From NCBI RefSeq assembly GCF_003115845.1, contig NZ_KZ819027.1:1-64000 (forward strand): a DNA stretch of 64,000 nt, in the 5' to 3' direction. Of this stretch, positions 27,210-37,912 are shown in pieces. The position numbers were made by a program, and so were the translations under genes. This DNA comes from Brenneria roseae subsp. roseae. GTDB lineage: Bacteria; Pseudomonadota; Gammaproteobacteria; Enterobacterales; Enterobacteriaceae. Numbering within the stretch: position 1 is the stretch's first letter; every line of letters starts with the position of its first letter. Under the pieces are notes generated by a model. The model saw nothing but the letters and a program-made list of their open reading frames with translations, had not been told where the DNA came from and did not search any database.

Positions 27210-27665
27210 TTATGGCTTCCCCCTGAGCTGATGCAACCATTTGTCCAGCTCGTTGGCGAACTGCTGCCGATCGCGCTGGCTCAACGTCGCCGGGCCGCCG
27301 GTTTGTATCCCGCTGGCCCGCATCGTATCCATGAAATCCCGCATGTTAAGCCGCTCACGGATGGTATCGGGCGTATAGCGTTCGCCGCGGGGATTTAACG
27401 CGATGCCCCCTTTTTCGATCACTTCGGCTGCCAGCGGGATATCGCTGGTTACGACTAAATCGCCTGGTCCGACGCGGCGAACAATTTCGTTATCGGCGAC
27501 ATCGAACCCGGCTGAAACGCGCAGCGTGCGGATAAAACGCGACGGCGGCACTTTCAGCGACTGGTTGGCCACCAGCGTGGTCTGCGTTTCCGTACGCTCC
27601 GCCGCGCGGTACAGCACGTCTTTGATGACATTGGGACAGGCGTCGGCATCAACCCAAATCTGCAT
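27210..27665 (-). CDS. yaiI: YaiI/YqxD family protein (UPF0178, DUF188)
   Basis: 151 residues beginning [25 protein letters not shown]. This is the UPF0178 signature, with the acidic DADACP motif of a PIN-like nuclease fold. It continues with [19 protein letters not shown] and [18 protein letters not shown]. The biochemical role is not established. It ends the minus-strand pair hemF-yaiI with a 6-base gap, so the two are probably cotranscribed. Confidence 0.9.
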   Translation of the reverse strand: MQIWVDADACPNVIKDVLYRAAERTETQTTLVANQSLKVPPSRFIRTLRVSAGFDVADNEIVRRVGPGDLVVTSDIPLAAEVIEKGGIALNPRGERYTPDTIRERLNMRDFMDTMRASGIQTGGPATLSQRDRQQFANELDKWLHQLRGKP

Positions 27666-27671
27666 AGTGTG

Positions 27672-28619
<948 letters not shown>

Positions 28620-28796
28620 TTATCCGGTCCGAAGTCGGGCAACAAATGCGGCCAGTATAACGATTATTGATGCGCGATAAAGACGGTCGCGGCGCCAGCG
28701 CGTGATGGCCTCCGCCGGTGAACCGCAATTTGAGATTGCGTCTGACAAAAATCACGCGATAATCAGAACAGACCTAATTACAAAGTGGCGAACGTG

Positions 28797-29222
28797 ATGG
28801 AAATCCGCATATTCAGGCAAGATGACTTTGAAGAAGTGATCACCCTTTGGGAACGCTGTGATTTGTTGCGTCCGTGGAACGATCCCGAAATGGATATTGA
28901 ACGTAAGCTGAATCATGACCCGGATCTGTTTCTGGTCGCGGAAGTGGGTGGCGAAGTGGTGGGTTCAGTGATGGGCGGATACGATGGGCATCGTGGCGCC
29001 GCGTACTATCTTGGCGTACATCCGGATTATCGCGGCCGCGGTATTGCCAATGCCTTGATCAGTCGGCTGGAGAAAAAACTCATTGCCCGCGGTTGTCCCA
29101 AGATCCATATGATGGTGCGGGAAGATAATGACGCCGTTATCGGCATGTACGAAAAGCTTGATTACGAAATCGTTGACAGCGTAACGCTGGGAAAACGCCT
29201 GATTGAGGATCAGGAGTATTAA
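28797..29222 (+). CDS. ypeA: GNAT-family acetyltransferase YpeA
   Basis: 141 residues, closely similar to E. coli YpeA ([19 protein letters not shown]...). The acetyl-CoA-binding motif A is [20 protein letters not shown]. The ATG at 28797 matches the E. coli start; an in-frame ATG four codons upstream is also possible. Substrate unknown. It keeps its conserved position beside hemF. Confidence 0.93.
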   Translation: MEIRIFRQDDFEEVITLWERCDLLRPWNDPEMDIERKLNHDPDLFLVAEVGGEVVGSVMGGYDGHRGAAYYLGVHPDYRGRGIANALISRLEKKLIARGCPKIHMMVREDNDAVIGMYEKLDYEIVDSVTLGKRLIEDQEY

Positions 29223-29580
29223 GATAACCTCATATTCGTAGCCCACACATTTTCCTCAGCCTGGCGCCCTCTTGAAAGAAAGCCGGATGCGCCGCCGCTA
29301 GCGCATCTCTTTTCATCCATAACTAATTCATATTGTTACTTTCTGTTTTTGTGATCGTTTATATATTTTATTTAGTTTACGAATAGCTTTTATTTGTAAA
29401 ATAATTCTCATTTGTATTATTATTCGCGAATGTAATTTGTACAGCGTTAATCTCGCTATCCCGCCATATGTGGCGGGCAACGCCGTGTTAGCGGGAATAA
29501 CGCCGGCATTTTTATCGCCTGGAAGATTGTGACCAACGCTGTAACCCAGGGAATTGTTGTTAAAAAGACGGAGCTGGATC
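29223..29580. promoter_or_regulatory. Promoter region of the ferredoxin-uptake operon with Fur-box-like sequence
   Basis: 358 AT-rich bases. Around 29395-29432, overlapping ATAATTCTCATTTG and GTATTATTATTCG recall the GATAAT repeats of Fur boxes, with one or two mismatches per unit. Iron-responsive repression would suit the operon that follows. No other gene was seen. Confidence 0.5.
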
Positions 29581-30495
29581 GTGCGTAGTGACAATCTTCA
29601 TGTATCGGGGACTCAGGCAGCCTCTTTTACTCATCCATATCTGACTACAGGACCGCTGGGATACCGGTCTGGCTGGCGTTCCGCGACGTTTTTTACGTTA
29701 TCGCTTCTTGCTCACGCGGTTTTAGTGATGCTATTTCTCTGGCGCTATTCTCCACAGGAAAATGTGGAGAAAATGGCGGGTAGCGAAGGTGGAAGCATGC
29801 AAGTCATGATGATGCCATCCGCTATCGCTTTGCCGGATCCGTCTGCCGAGCTTTCAGAACAACCCGTCCCCGTCGTACAGGTCAGCATACCCGAACCCTC
29901 AGTGACCTTACCCAGCCAGCCAACCGCGGTCATTAAACTGCCTGTCGCCGAACCTAAGCCCGTCACTGCCGCGGTCGAAAAAAAGCCGCTGGCGCGTGAG
30001 AAAAAACCGCCTGAAAAGACACGTCAGGAAACGCGCGTTTCCCAACAATCGCAGGTAAAACCGGTAGAAAAACAACCCCCTTCTCAAGTCGCCGCGCGTG
30101 AGGTCAGCGATACCCCTTCGCTTAATTCGTCATCGACTTCCGCTATGTCCTCCGGCGCTGTGACCGCGAAGACGGGAGAAAGTGACAGCGGCCAGGCGAA
30201 ACAGGGCGCGGGCAGTGCGAATACCCAAAGGTTGAAGGCGCTGCATCGTCGCGTGAACTACCCCGCCCGGGCGAAAGCCATGGGCGTTGAGGGTAAAGTT
30301 CGCGTCAAATTCGATATCACCGGCAGCGGTACGGTGACCAATATCCGGGTTTTGTCGGAAAACCCTGATGGTGTCTTTGGCGATGACGTGGTGAAAGACA
30401 TGGCGCGGTGGCGTTATCAAACGCAGACGTCTGTTGAAAATCAGGTCGTTTCCATTGTTTTCAAACTGGATGGTCGTATTCAGTTCGATAATTAG
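29581..30495 (+). CDS. fusB: TonB-family energy transducer (FusB-like)
   Basis: 304 residues. One N-terminal membrane helix (about 35-54) contains SLLAHAV, keeping the Ser-x-x-x-His pair that is essential in TonB. A Pro/Lys-rich periplasmic spacer (about 85-170) and a TonB C-terminal domain (RVNYPARAKAMGVEGKVRVKF, IRVLSENPDGVFGDDVVKDM) follow. The GTG at 29581 is preferred because GGAG lies seven bases upstream; an in-frame TTG at 29554 is possible. It is first in an operon with a receptor, M16 protease and ABC transporter. In Pectobacterium such a TonB-like protein, FusB, serves ferredoxin import. Confidence 0.88.
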   Translation: MRSDNLHVSGTQAASFTHPYLTTGPLGYRSGWRSATFFTLSLLAHAVLVMLFLWRYSPQENVEKMAGSEGGSMQVMMMPSAIALPDPSAELSEQPVPVVQVSIPEPSVTLPSQPTAVIKLPVAEPKPVTAAVEKKPLAREKKPPEKTRQETRVSQQSQVKPVEKQPPSQVAAREVSDTPSLNSSSTSAMSSGAVTAKTGESDSGQAKQGAGSANTQRLKALHRRVNYPARAKAMGVEGKVRVKFDITGSGTVTNIRVLSENPDGVFGDDVVKDMARWRYQTQTSVENQVVSIVFKLDGRIQFDN

Positions 30496-30565
30496 CATTA
30501 AACGCGTTAATTAAAACAATAAGTTTATTTTTCAAATAATAAAGTTCACTGGGGATTTTGAATAA

Positions 30566-33178
30566 ATGGAAAAAAACGTCTATTTAGTGATGCTGTTGGC
30601 ATTATTAGCCGGGCCGGCGCTCGCACAGCAGAATGATACGTCAACCAATAACAATCAGCAGAAAACGGATGTTGAAACAGAGGATGATTCTCTGGATGAC
30701 GCATCCGGGGATGAAGAGGAAGATACGATTTTAGTCCGTTCCACGCCGACCAGTCAGTCGATGGGGACGCAGATCCTGAGCGCGGAGCAGATTAAAAAGT
30801 TGCCGACCGGCAATGGATCGATGACGGAATTGCTGAAAAACAATCCCAACGTGCAGTTTTCCAAAGTGGCGGAAAATAGCAATACGCCGGGGGAAATCGC
30901 ACCGGAGAATGTCTCGTTTCACGGCGAGAAGTTTTACCAGAACAACTACATGATCGATGGTCTGTCGAACAATAATAATCTGAATCCCGGGGCCAGCGGC
31001 GGGAGTTATGAGGAGACGGGATTGCCTAAAAATCCCGATGGTTATAACCCGTGGGATTTACCGGCTGGCGGTGCGCAATCCTTTTGGATTAATTCCGAAC
31101 TGATTGAGCAACTGGAGGTATTTGACAGTAATGTTTCTGCCAAATACGGCGATTTCACCGGCGGGGTGGTAGACGCCAAGCTGAAAGATCCGGATCTGAG
31201 TAAGGTATCGGGTAAAGTTTCCTATCGCACCACGCGCGATAGCTGGACGCGTTATCATGTTGACGTGGACAATCTGGAAAATTTTGAATCAGCAACCCAG
31301 CTTTATTACCAACCGCAGTTCAAGAAGCAGTTTTACACCGCCACCTTTAACCAACCGTTGAGCGATAAGGCGGGCTTTATTTTTGCCTATAACCGCCAGC
31401 AGTCAGATATCCCGTACTATCACACCTGGCTGGATCAGTGGACGGATCAGGAAAGAATTGCCGAAACCTACCTGTTGAAAGGCACTTACCTGACCGACAA
31501 CGGCGATACCGTGCGCCTGACCGGCATGTACGCGCCGCATGAGTCCAAATATTACAAGCAAAATGTGAAAGACGGTTCCTATACCAATAACGGGGGCGGT
31601 TATCGCTTCAATATTGAATGGGAGCATAACGCCAACTGGGGGAAAATGACCAGTCTGGCGGGATATCAGCATGAGCAGAACAAGATCGAACATGAATCCA
31701 ATGAGTTCATTAGCTGGGTTTACTACAGCCCGACACTCGGTTTTACTTCTGACTCGCTTGACTGGCAAACGTCGGCTAACACTTCCCAGATCGGCGGGTA
31801 CGGCACCTATGCCACGGAAAAAAACACCACCACGCTGAAACAGGATTACGAACTGAATCCGCTGGCCTTATGGGGCACGCAGCATCAGCTGGATTTCGGC
31901 TGGCAGATGGATTTTTATAACGCGCAATATCGCCGCTTCAGCGATGTTTATGTCGGCCAGGTGTCTGCCAATGCAAACTATGTCAACGCTGGTGTGGTTT
32001 GTCAGGCGGGTGATGCCATGTGTATTGATGGCGAACAGTTCGCTTACTTCCGCACGGTATATCCGGCACGTTCTGTTAAAGGCGATTATACCAACTATGC
32101 CGCATATCTTCAGGACAGCATCACGTTTGGACGTCTGGAGGTGACGCCGGGCGTGCGCCTGTCTTATGACGATTATCTGGAAAATCTGAATATCGCGCCG
32201 CGTCTGGCCGCCTCTTATGATGTGTTTGGCGATCGTTCCACCCGCGTGTTCGGCGGCGCCAACCGCTATTACGCGCAGAATATGCTGGCTTATAAGTTGC
32301 GTTCCGGGATCAACGAACGCTATACCCAATCGCGCACCACAAGTGGTGATTGGAATGCGCCAGTTACGCCCAACGTGGCGACTTATGATGTTTCAGGTCT
32401 CAATACGCCGTTCAGCGATGAACTGAATCTGGGGCTGTCACAGCGTGTGATGGATACCATCTGGACGGTAAAATGGGTGCATCGTAAAGGCCGTGAGCAG
32501 TTCGGCCAGGAAAGTTATCGTGATGCCAATAATAAATGGCACTATTACCTGAGCAACAGCGCCAGCACCGAGGGCAATACCTTCTCTCTGACGGTTGAGC
32601 CGATCAGTCCGTATAAGTTCCAGTGGGCGGAAGTGAAGTGGGCGCTGGGCGCCAATATCATGAAGAACAAATCCAGTTCTCAGATGATTTATGACGACAA
32701 TAGTAATCAGGATGATGTCTGGGTCATCTTTAACGAAAAGCTGATGCAGAGACGCGATATGGATCCTCTGAACTTCAACACGCCGTGGAAGGCGTTCCTG
32801 AATGTGGATACCTATTTCCCCGCCGCGCGTCTGACCTGGGGGCAGCGGCTGAGTTACACCTCCGGCTATAAAGGATATCTCAACTCAGGCTATATCACTT
32901 GCCCTGGGGCCGATGCCTTGTGCGGTGATTATTCTGGTGAGGCCATCAGGCCGACCATATATACCGGAGTGCAGTATAGCGATTTCTTCTCTTATGACTG
33001 GCGTTTCGCCTACTCGCAGCCGGTCTATAAAAACCAGACGGTGGATATTACGCTGGATGTGCTGAACGTGCTTGATAACGTAGTGGAAACCTCTCAGACC
33101 TTTGCAAATTCCAATACCAGTGTTGTCTCCTACAAACCCGGCCGCCAGTTCTGGCTGGGCGTCGCCTACACCTGGTAA
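30566..33178 (+). CDS. fusA: TonB-dependent outer-membrane receptor (FusA-like, ferredoxin receptor)
   Basis: 870 residues. A signal peptide is probably cut after GPALA (about residue 20). An acidic linker (36-53) precedes a TonB-box-like DTILV (53-57). A plug domain (about 65-200: ILSAEQIKKLPTGNGSMTELL, NNYMIDGLSNNNN, AKYGDFTGGVVDAKL) and a large beta-barrel ending GRQFWLGVAYTW with terminal aromatic Trp follow. With its TonB, M16 protease and ABC partners it matches FusA of Pectobacterium, which binds plant-type [2Fe-2S] ferredoxin, and E. coli YddB. The ligand is inferred from operon content. Confidence 0.88.
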   Translation: MEKNVYLVMLLALLAGPALAQQNDTSTNNNQQKTDVETEDDSLDDASGDEEEDTILVRSTPTSQSMGTQILSAEQIKKLPTGNGSMTELLKNNPNVQFSKVAENSNTPGEIAPENVSFHGEKFYQNNYMIDGLSNNNNLNPGASGGSYEETGLPKNPDGYNPWDLPAGGAQSFWINSELIEQLEVFDSNVSAKYGDFTGGVVDAKLKDPDLSKVSGKVSYRTTRDSWTRYHVDVDNLENFESATQLYYQPQFKKQFYTATFNQPLSDKAGFIFAYNRQQSDIPYYHTWLDQWTDQERIAETYLLKGTYLTDNGDTVRLTGMYAPHESKYYKQNVKDGSYTNNGGGYRFNIEWEHNANWGKMTSLAGYQHEQNKIEHESNEFISWVYYSPTLGFTSDSLDWQTSANTSQIGGYGTYATEKNTTTLKQDYELNPLALWGTQHQLDFGWQMDFYNAQYRRFSDVYVGQVSANANYVNAGVVCQAGDAMCIDGEQFAYFRTVYPARSVKGDYTNYAAYLQDSITFGRLEVTPGVRLSYDDYLENLNIAPRLAASYDVFGDRSTRVFGGANRYYAQNMLAYKLRSGINERYTQSRTTSGDWNAPVTPNVATYDVSGLNTPFSDELNLGLSQRVMDTIWTVKWVHRKGREQFGQESYRDANNKWHYYLSNSASTEGNTFSLTVEPISPYKFQWAEVKWALGANIMKNKSSSQMIYDDNSNQDDVWVIFNEKLMQRRDMDPLNFNTPWKAFLNVDTYFPAARLTWGQRLSYTSGYKGYLNSGYITCPGADALCGDYSGEAIRPTIYTGVQYSDFFSYDWRFAYSQPVYKNQTVDITLDVLNVLDNVVETSQTFANSNTSVVSYKPGRQFWLGVAYTW

Positions 33179-33187
33179 CACCCGATA

Positions 33188-33217
33188 CCCGCTACGCCGA
33201 TTGTCCGGCGTAGCGGG
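33188..33217 (+). other. Stable 12-bp stem-loop between fusA and fusC
   Basis: CCCGCTACGCCG (33188-33199) pairs perfectly with CGGCGTAGCGGG (33206-33217) across a 6-base loop. No T-run follows directly. It probably stabilises the upstream fusA message or causes partial attenuation, so the receptor is made in excess over protease and transporter. Confidence 0.65.
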
Positions 33218-33279
33218 ATAAGGCTTTTCGGCATGCGCGGACAGCCTCAGCGTGAAAATAACAAAAATGAAAGGTCGTT

Positions 33280-36051
33280 ATGAATTGGAAGACATTTTAT
33301 CGGCTGGCGATAACCGTCAGTCTGTTAATCGCCAGCGCTATCAGCCAGGCTGATGAAATAAAGAGTCCGCTGCCGATAATAAAAGAAGGCGTATTGGCGA
33401 ATGGATTTAAATATACGCTGGTGCCGCTGGAAGGACAGAATAAACGGGTGGATATCCGCCTGAGCGTCGAAGTGGGTTCGGTTGATGAGCTGGATAATGA
33501 GTCCGGCGTGGCGCATATGGTGGAACATATGGTTTTCCGCGCCAGCGAGGCTTTCCCACAGGGCGTGAGCACCGCCCTGCATCAGCAGGGGTGGGTGAGG
33601 GCGCAGCACTATAACGCCATGACCAACTATGAGCGGACGACGTACATGATGAGTCCGCCGGCGGGCGGTCGCGATCTCGCGTTTACGTTGCAGGCGCTGA
33701 ACCAAATGGTCGGCCACGCCAGCCTGCTACCGCGCGATCTGGACGATGAGCGTAAAATTATTCTCGAAGAGTGGCGTGGCAAACTGGGCGTGGCGGAGCG
33801 GATGAACCAGCAGCGTGTACAGGCTATTCGCCATGGTTCTCGTTACCCTTCCCGCCCGGTGATGGGCTCGGAACAATCGATTAAAGAAACGCCGGTCAGC
33901 GTGTTGCAGACGTTTTATCAACGCTGGTATCGCCCGGCGAATATGCGTCTGTTGCTGATTGGCGATGTGCGGATAGAAGAAGCGGAGCGCGAGATTAAGC
34001 GCGTTTTTTCGGCTTTGCCGAACGTTGCCGTCCCGCTGCGGGACTATTATGAACCGCGTTTACAACCACAGTTGAACGTGATGCGGTTGCAGGATAGCCA
34101 GAGCGGCAGCAGTCAGGTGTCGTTTGTCTATCGCTTTGAGGATAACGGCGCTAACGGTCGGTCAAATCTTCGTCATCGTCTGCTTAATCAGATTACCCTT
34201 TCTGCCTTGAGTCGCCAGGTGCGCCGCCAGAAAGCGGATCTGCCGCCGGAAGTCGGTAGTCTGGTGGTGCGTAAATCGGATATTGGCAAGACCACGGTGG
34301 CGCTGGGACTTTTCGCGGATGTCATGCCGGGAGGGCATGATGTCGCGCTGTCCGTGTTGTTGAAAGAGCTGGAAAGAGTAAAACGTTATCCGCTGCGCGA
34401 GCGCGACATTATTGACATCAAATCCGAGATACGTGAGGCCGCTCAGCAGATGGTTAACCAACCTGAGGCGCGCTATTTTGCCGATTGGGTGCAGCAACTG
34501 GCGACAGTCTGGCTGCAAGGACGCCAGTATGTCGGGAGCCGGCAGCGTGCTCAGGAAGCGATGGGTATTTTGGCCTCCATTACGCCGCAGGACGTCAATA
34601 AACACCTGCAAAACTGGTTGTCTGCAACCGATACGCTGGTCCAGTTCAGCGTGCCTGGCGCTGCCCCTTTCACATTGCCTCAGCCCGATGCTATCCGCGC
34701 ACAGCAACAACAGTGGACGATGGCGGCGCTGGCGCCGCCGCGCGTTCCGGAGGCGAAAGTTATCCCTGAACTGCCTTTCGTCACGCAAAGCGGGAAACGT
34801 ACGGCGGTAAAAATATTTGCTGAACAAAACGTGACGCAGTGGCAGCTCAGTAACGGCGATCGCGTGGTATGGCTGCGTACGCCAGAGGCTGACAAAAAGA
34901 TCTATCTGACCGCGATGAGTCAGGCAGGATACCTGGCAAGTTCGCTGAATCCATGGCAATCACAGTTGGCAAGCCAGCTGGTTTCCCAGAGTGGCCCGGC
35001 CGACTGGCGTGCGGAAGATCTGAGAAACTGGAAACAGGAAAAATCACTGTCGCTGAGTATCAATCAGGATGCGGATCGGTTAACGATGAGCGGTCAGGCA
35101 TCGGTCGAGCAACTGGCCGATCTGCTGGGCTTCTATCGTGCGTTGAATGTTTCCCCGGGAATTGATCCTGATGTGATGAAAGAGAGCATGATGCGGCTGG
35201 TGCGCCAGCGGATAAACAGCGAACAATCGGTGATGGATATGCGTTCGCGCGAGATAGCCACGCTGCGTTTTGGTCATCCTGCCTGGCAGGAGCCGGAAAT
35301 TGCCCAGTTAAAGCAGCTCACGGCCTCCACGCTGCTGGCGCAGTGGCATCAGGCTTCAGCCGCACCCGTGACTTATTATCTGCTGGCCGATATGGACGGC
35401 GAACAGCTGTTACCGCAGGTTGAACGTTATCTGGCGTCGATTCCGCGCCGTCCGATCGGAGAGATCCGATCTCATCTGGCGCGGGAAGGCAGACACGAAG
35501 CCTCGTCAGCAATCAGCATTGAGCCCCGCGCCGATATTCGTACCTGGAGCTTCACGCCTTATACCTGGACGCCGCAGGCGGCGGTTCAGGTGAGTATCGC
35601 CCGTAATCTGGCGGATAAATATCTCAAAGCCAGCCTGCGTGACGATGCGCTCGGCATTTATCGCATGCGACTGGACAGCGGGCTGGAGGACACTCGGCAG
35701 CGCATTGAAACCGAAGTCAGTTTCACCAGCGCGCCTGAACGGGCGCAGGAGCTGTGGCAACTGGCGGAGCGGGGGTTCGCGGAACTGCCGGCGAAGATTA
35801 CCCAGCAGGATGTGGATGAGCAAAAGCAGCAGTTTATTCGCGCTGAACAAGGACGCCGGCACGATCTCACGACCATACAGCGCCGTCTGATCCTGAGCTA
35901 TCGCCACTATGACGATCCTCGTTATTTGACCGATGCCGCCCAACTGGCGGACAGCATTACGCTGGAAGGCGTGCGCGCCATGTCGGCACGGTTGTTCAAT
36001 CCGCAGAATAGCGTTCTGTATATCTCATTGCCACGCGAGGCGCAGGAATGA
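33280..36051 (+). CDS. fusC: Periplasmic M16-family zinc protease (FusC/PqqL-like)
   Basis: 923 residues with an N-terminal signal (about 1-24, ending SQADE). The inverted zinc motif HMVEH is at residues 79-83 and the distal zinc ligand Glu157 lies in LDDERKIILEEW, 74 residues on. Four repeated M16 domains are expected from the length. FusC cuts imported ferredoxin in the periplasm to free its iron-sulphur cluster; PqqL is the E. coli counterpart (931 residues). Its last codon overlaps the fusD start (ATGA), so the two are translationally coupled. Confidence 0.92.
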   Translation: MNWKTFYRLAITVSLLIASAISQADEIKSPLPIIKEGVLANGFKYTLVPLEGQNKRVDIRLSVEVGSVDELDNESGVAHMVEHMVFRASEAFPQGVSTALHQQGWVRAQHYNAMTNYERTTYMMSPPAGGRDLAFTLQALNQMVGHASLLPRDLDDERKIILEEWRGKLGVAERMNQQRVQAIRHGSRYPSRPVMGSEQSIKETPVSVLQTFYQRWYRPANMRLLLIGDVRIEEAEREIKRVFSALPNVAVPLRDYYEPRLQPQLNVMRLQDSQSGSSQVSFVYRFEDNGANGRSNLRHRLLNQITLSALSRQVRRQKADLPPEVGSLVVRKSDIGKTTVALGLFADVMPGGHDVALSVLLKELERVKRYPLRERDIIDIKSEIREAAQQMVNQPEARYFADWVQQLATVWLQGRQYVGSRQRAQEAMGILASITPQDVNKHLQNWLSATDTLVQFSVPGAAPFTLPQPDAIRAQQQQWTMAALAPPRVPEAKVIPELPFVTQSGKRTAVKIFAEQNVTQWQLSNGDRVVWLRTPEADKKIYLTAMSQAGYLASSLNPWQSQLASQLVSQSGPADWRAEDLRNWKQEKSLSLSINQDADRLTMSGQASVEQLADLLGFYRALNVSPGIDPDVMKESMMRLVRQRINSEQSVMDMRSREIATLRFGHPAWQEPEIAQLKQLTASTLLAQWHQASAAPVTYYLLADMDGEQLLPQVERYLASIPRRPIGEIRSHLAREGRHEASSAISIEPRADIRTWSFTPYTWTPQAAVQVSIARNLADKYLKASLRDDALGIYRMRLDSGLEDTRQRIETEVSFTSAPERAQELWQLAERGFAELPAKITQQDVDEQKQQFIRAEQGRRHDLTTIQRRLILSYRHYDDPRYLTDAAQLADSITLEGVRAMSARLFNPQNSVLYISLPREAQE

Positions 36052-37715
36052 AAAAAATTATGGCGCAGCTTGGCGATCTCTGCCGTCCTTTCTGGTGGGG
36101 CGCGGGAAGCTGGAAGGCATGGCTGTTATTGCTGGTGGCGGTATCGATGGGTGGGATGATCGTCTATCTCAATGTGCTCATTAATGAATGGAGCAAAGCG
36201 TTTTACGATGCGCTGGGGGCATTCAACAGCGGCCTGCTGTTTTCCCTGATGAAAGATTATGGCATTTACATCCTGATTTATATCGTGGTGTTCGTCCATC
36301 AGGAATGGTTCACCAAGCTGCTGATTATCCGCTGGCGCAGCGTATTAACCGAGGAGTTGGTCAATAGCTGGATGGCGAAACGAGCGTTCTATCGCATGTC
36401 GCTGAACGGCAAAATCGATAACCCGGATCAGCGTATCGCCGAGGATATCAATCTGTTCGTGGACAAGGTGGTCAGCCTGTCGGTCTCATTTTTGATCGTG
36501 TCGGCGCAGCTTTCCTCTTTCCTGTTTATTCTGTGGGAACTCTCGGGCGTTCAGCGTTTTACCCTGTTCGGGCAGGAGTGGGTGATCAAAGGTTATCTGG
36601 TCTGGGTGGTGCTGCTTTACACGCTGTTTGGCAGCGTGATGACCCATGTTATTGGTAAGAAACTGCACGGCATTAATTATGAAAAGCAGCGTGCCGAAGC
36701 GGATTTCCGCGCCGCGCTGCTGCGCAAGCATGATAACGCCGAACAAATCGCGCTGTATGGCGGCGAGCAACAGGAGAAATTGTACCTCAAACGCCATTTC
36801 TCCTTTATCGTGTCCAACTGGCGGCGCTTTATGAACGCCGAACGTAATCTGGGTTTTTTCACCACCGGCTATATGCGCGTCAGCCAGATTGTACCGGTGT
36901 TCGCCGCGCTGCCGGCGTTTCTCAGTAAAACGGTGACGCTGGGCGGGTTGATGCAGATCCGCGGCGCGTTTAATCAGGTGCATATCGCGCTGAGCTGGTT
37001 TATCCGCATGTATCTTGAGATGGTGACGCTATCCGCCAGTATGGAGCGTCTCAGCCAGTTCAAACAGGAGATTCGGCGTTGTCAGTCCGAAGCAGGGGAC
37101 GTCCCGGTCGGTGAACGGCTACAGGTGGACAAACTCTCTTTTGCGACGCCGCAGGGAACCCCGTTGCTGCAAAATGTGATGTTTAGCTGTGAAGCGGGGA
37201 GCTGGAGCAAACTTTCCGGGCATAGCGGATTAGGAAAATCGACGCTGCTGCGTACCCTGAACGGACTCTGGCCTTATTACGACGGTCAGTGGCAGGCGCT
37301 TGAAGGACGCAGTTTACTGTTGCCTCAGCAAAGCTATCTGGGCCATGGCTCGCTGGCGGAAATTCTGTGCTACCCGCAGCCCGCGCTGGCTGACAGCGAA
37401 TATCTGAGTCAGGTACTGGATAAAGTCGGATTGAGCGTTTGGCGCGACAAGCTAAACGAGCAACGGAGCTGGGATCGGATTTTTTCCGGCGGCGAGCGGC
37501 AGCGGCTGGCGTTCGCCCGCGCGCTGATCGCCAAACCGGAAACGCTGTATCTGGATGAGGCCACCAGCAACCTTGACCATGCGTCGGCGAGGAAGCTGCT
37601 GTTGCTGATCAAACAGGAATTGCCGATGTGTACGGTGGTCGCGGTCACGCATCAGAATGAACTGGATGATATGTTCCCTCACCAATATGACCTGACGGCG
37701 TTTCAACACGCCTGA
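36048..37715 (+). CDS. fusD: ABC transporter, fused permease and ATPase (FusD/YddA-like)
   Basis: 555 residues. An N-terminal membrane domain of about six helices (residues 20-330) belongs to the SbmA/BacA- and YddA-related family. The C-terminal ATPase has Walker A GHSGLGKST (about 395), signature FSGGERQRLAFARAL, Walker B TLYLDEATS and the H-loop VAVTHQNE. FusD is thought to handle ferredoxin breakdown products or export/import across the inner membrane; the direction is not settled. The ATG overlaps the fusC stop by four bases. It ends the operon. Confidence 0.9.
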   Translation: MKKIMAQLGDLCRPFWWGAGSWKAWLLLLVAVSMGGMIVYLNVLINEWSKAFYDALGAFNSGLLFSLMKDYGIYILIYIVVFVHQEWFTKLLIIRWRSVLTEELVNSWMAKRAFYRMSLNGKIDNPDQRIAEDINLFVDKVVSLSVSFLIVSAQLSSFLFILWELSGVQRFTLFGQEWVIKGYLVWVVLLYTLFGSVMTHVIGKKLHGINYEKQRAEADFRAALLRKHDNAEQIALYGGEQQEKLYLKRHFSFIVSNWRRFMNAERNLGFFTTGYMRVSQIVPVFAALPAFLSKTVTLGGLMQIRGAFNQVHIALSWFIRMYLEMVTLSASMERLSQFKQEIRRCQSEAGDVPVGERLQVDKLSFATPQGTPLLQNVMFSCEAGSWSKLSGHSGLGKSTLLRTLNGLWPYYDGQWQALEGRSLLLPQQSYLGHGSLAEILCYPQPALADSEYLSQVLDKVGLSVWRDKLNEQRSWDRIFSGGERQRLAFARALIAKPETLYLDEATSNLDHASARKLLLLIKQELPMCTVVAVTHQNELDDMFPHQYDLTAFQHA

Positions 37716-37730
37716 TAGGGTTTATTTTGT

Positions 37731-37763
37731 CCGTTGGTTTCCCCGATCGCCGGAAACCAACGG
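37731..37763. terminator. Inverted repeat after fusD
   Basis: CCGTTGGTTTCC (37731-37742) pairs perfectly with GGAAACCAACGG (37752-37763). It lies 15 bases beyond the fusD stop. The lack of a following T-run makes it an uncertain intrinsic terminator, possibly a 3'-end stabiliser. Confidence 0.5.
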
Positions 37764-37824
37764 GCGAGTAGGTTTCTCATCGCATTGTCCCTATAATCCT
37801 CACCGTGACTATCCTGTTTTTTAC

Positions 37825-37852
37825 GGCACTTTCCGTCGACCTGATACTCAAA
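37825..37852 (+). promoter_or_regulatory. Sigma-E-type promoter of yfeY
   Basis: GGCACTT (37825-37831) and TCAAA (37848-37852), 16 bases apart, resemble the sigma-E consensus (GGAACTT, TCTGA/TCAAA). yfeY is a known RpoE-regulated lipoprotein gene in E. coli, which supports the assignment. Confidence 0.6.
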
Positions 37853-37912
37853 CACCTCATCAGGTGATGACGGTTAAAGATAGACGCCATTCAATATTGA
37901 GGAGTAAATGTA

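Noticed and set aside
34162-34959. 265-codon minus-strand frame inside fusC
   Set aside because: Antisense shadow of a long, clearly coding gene; composition is atypical.
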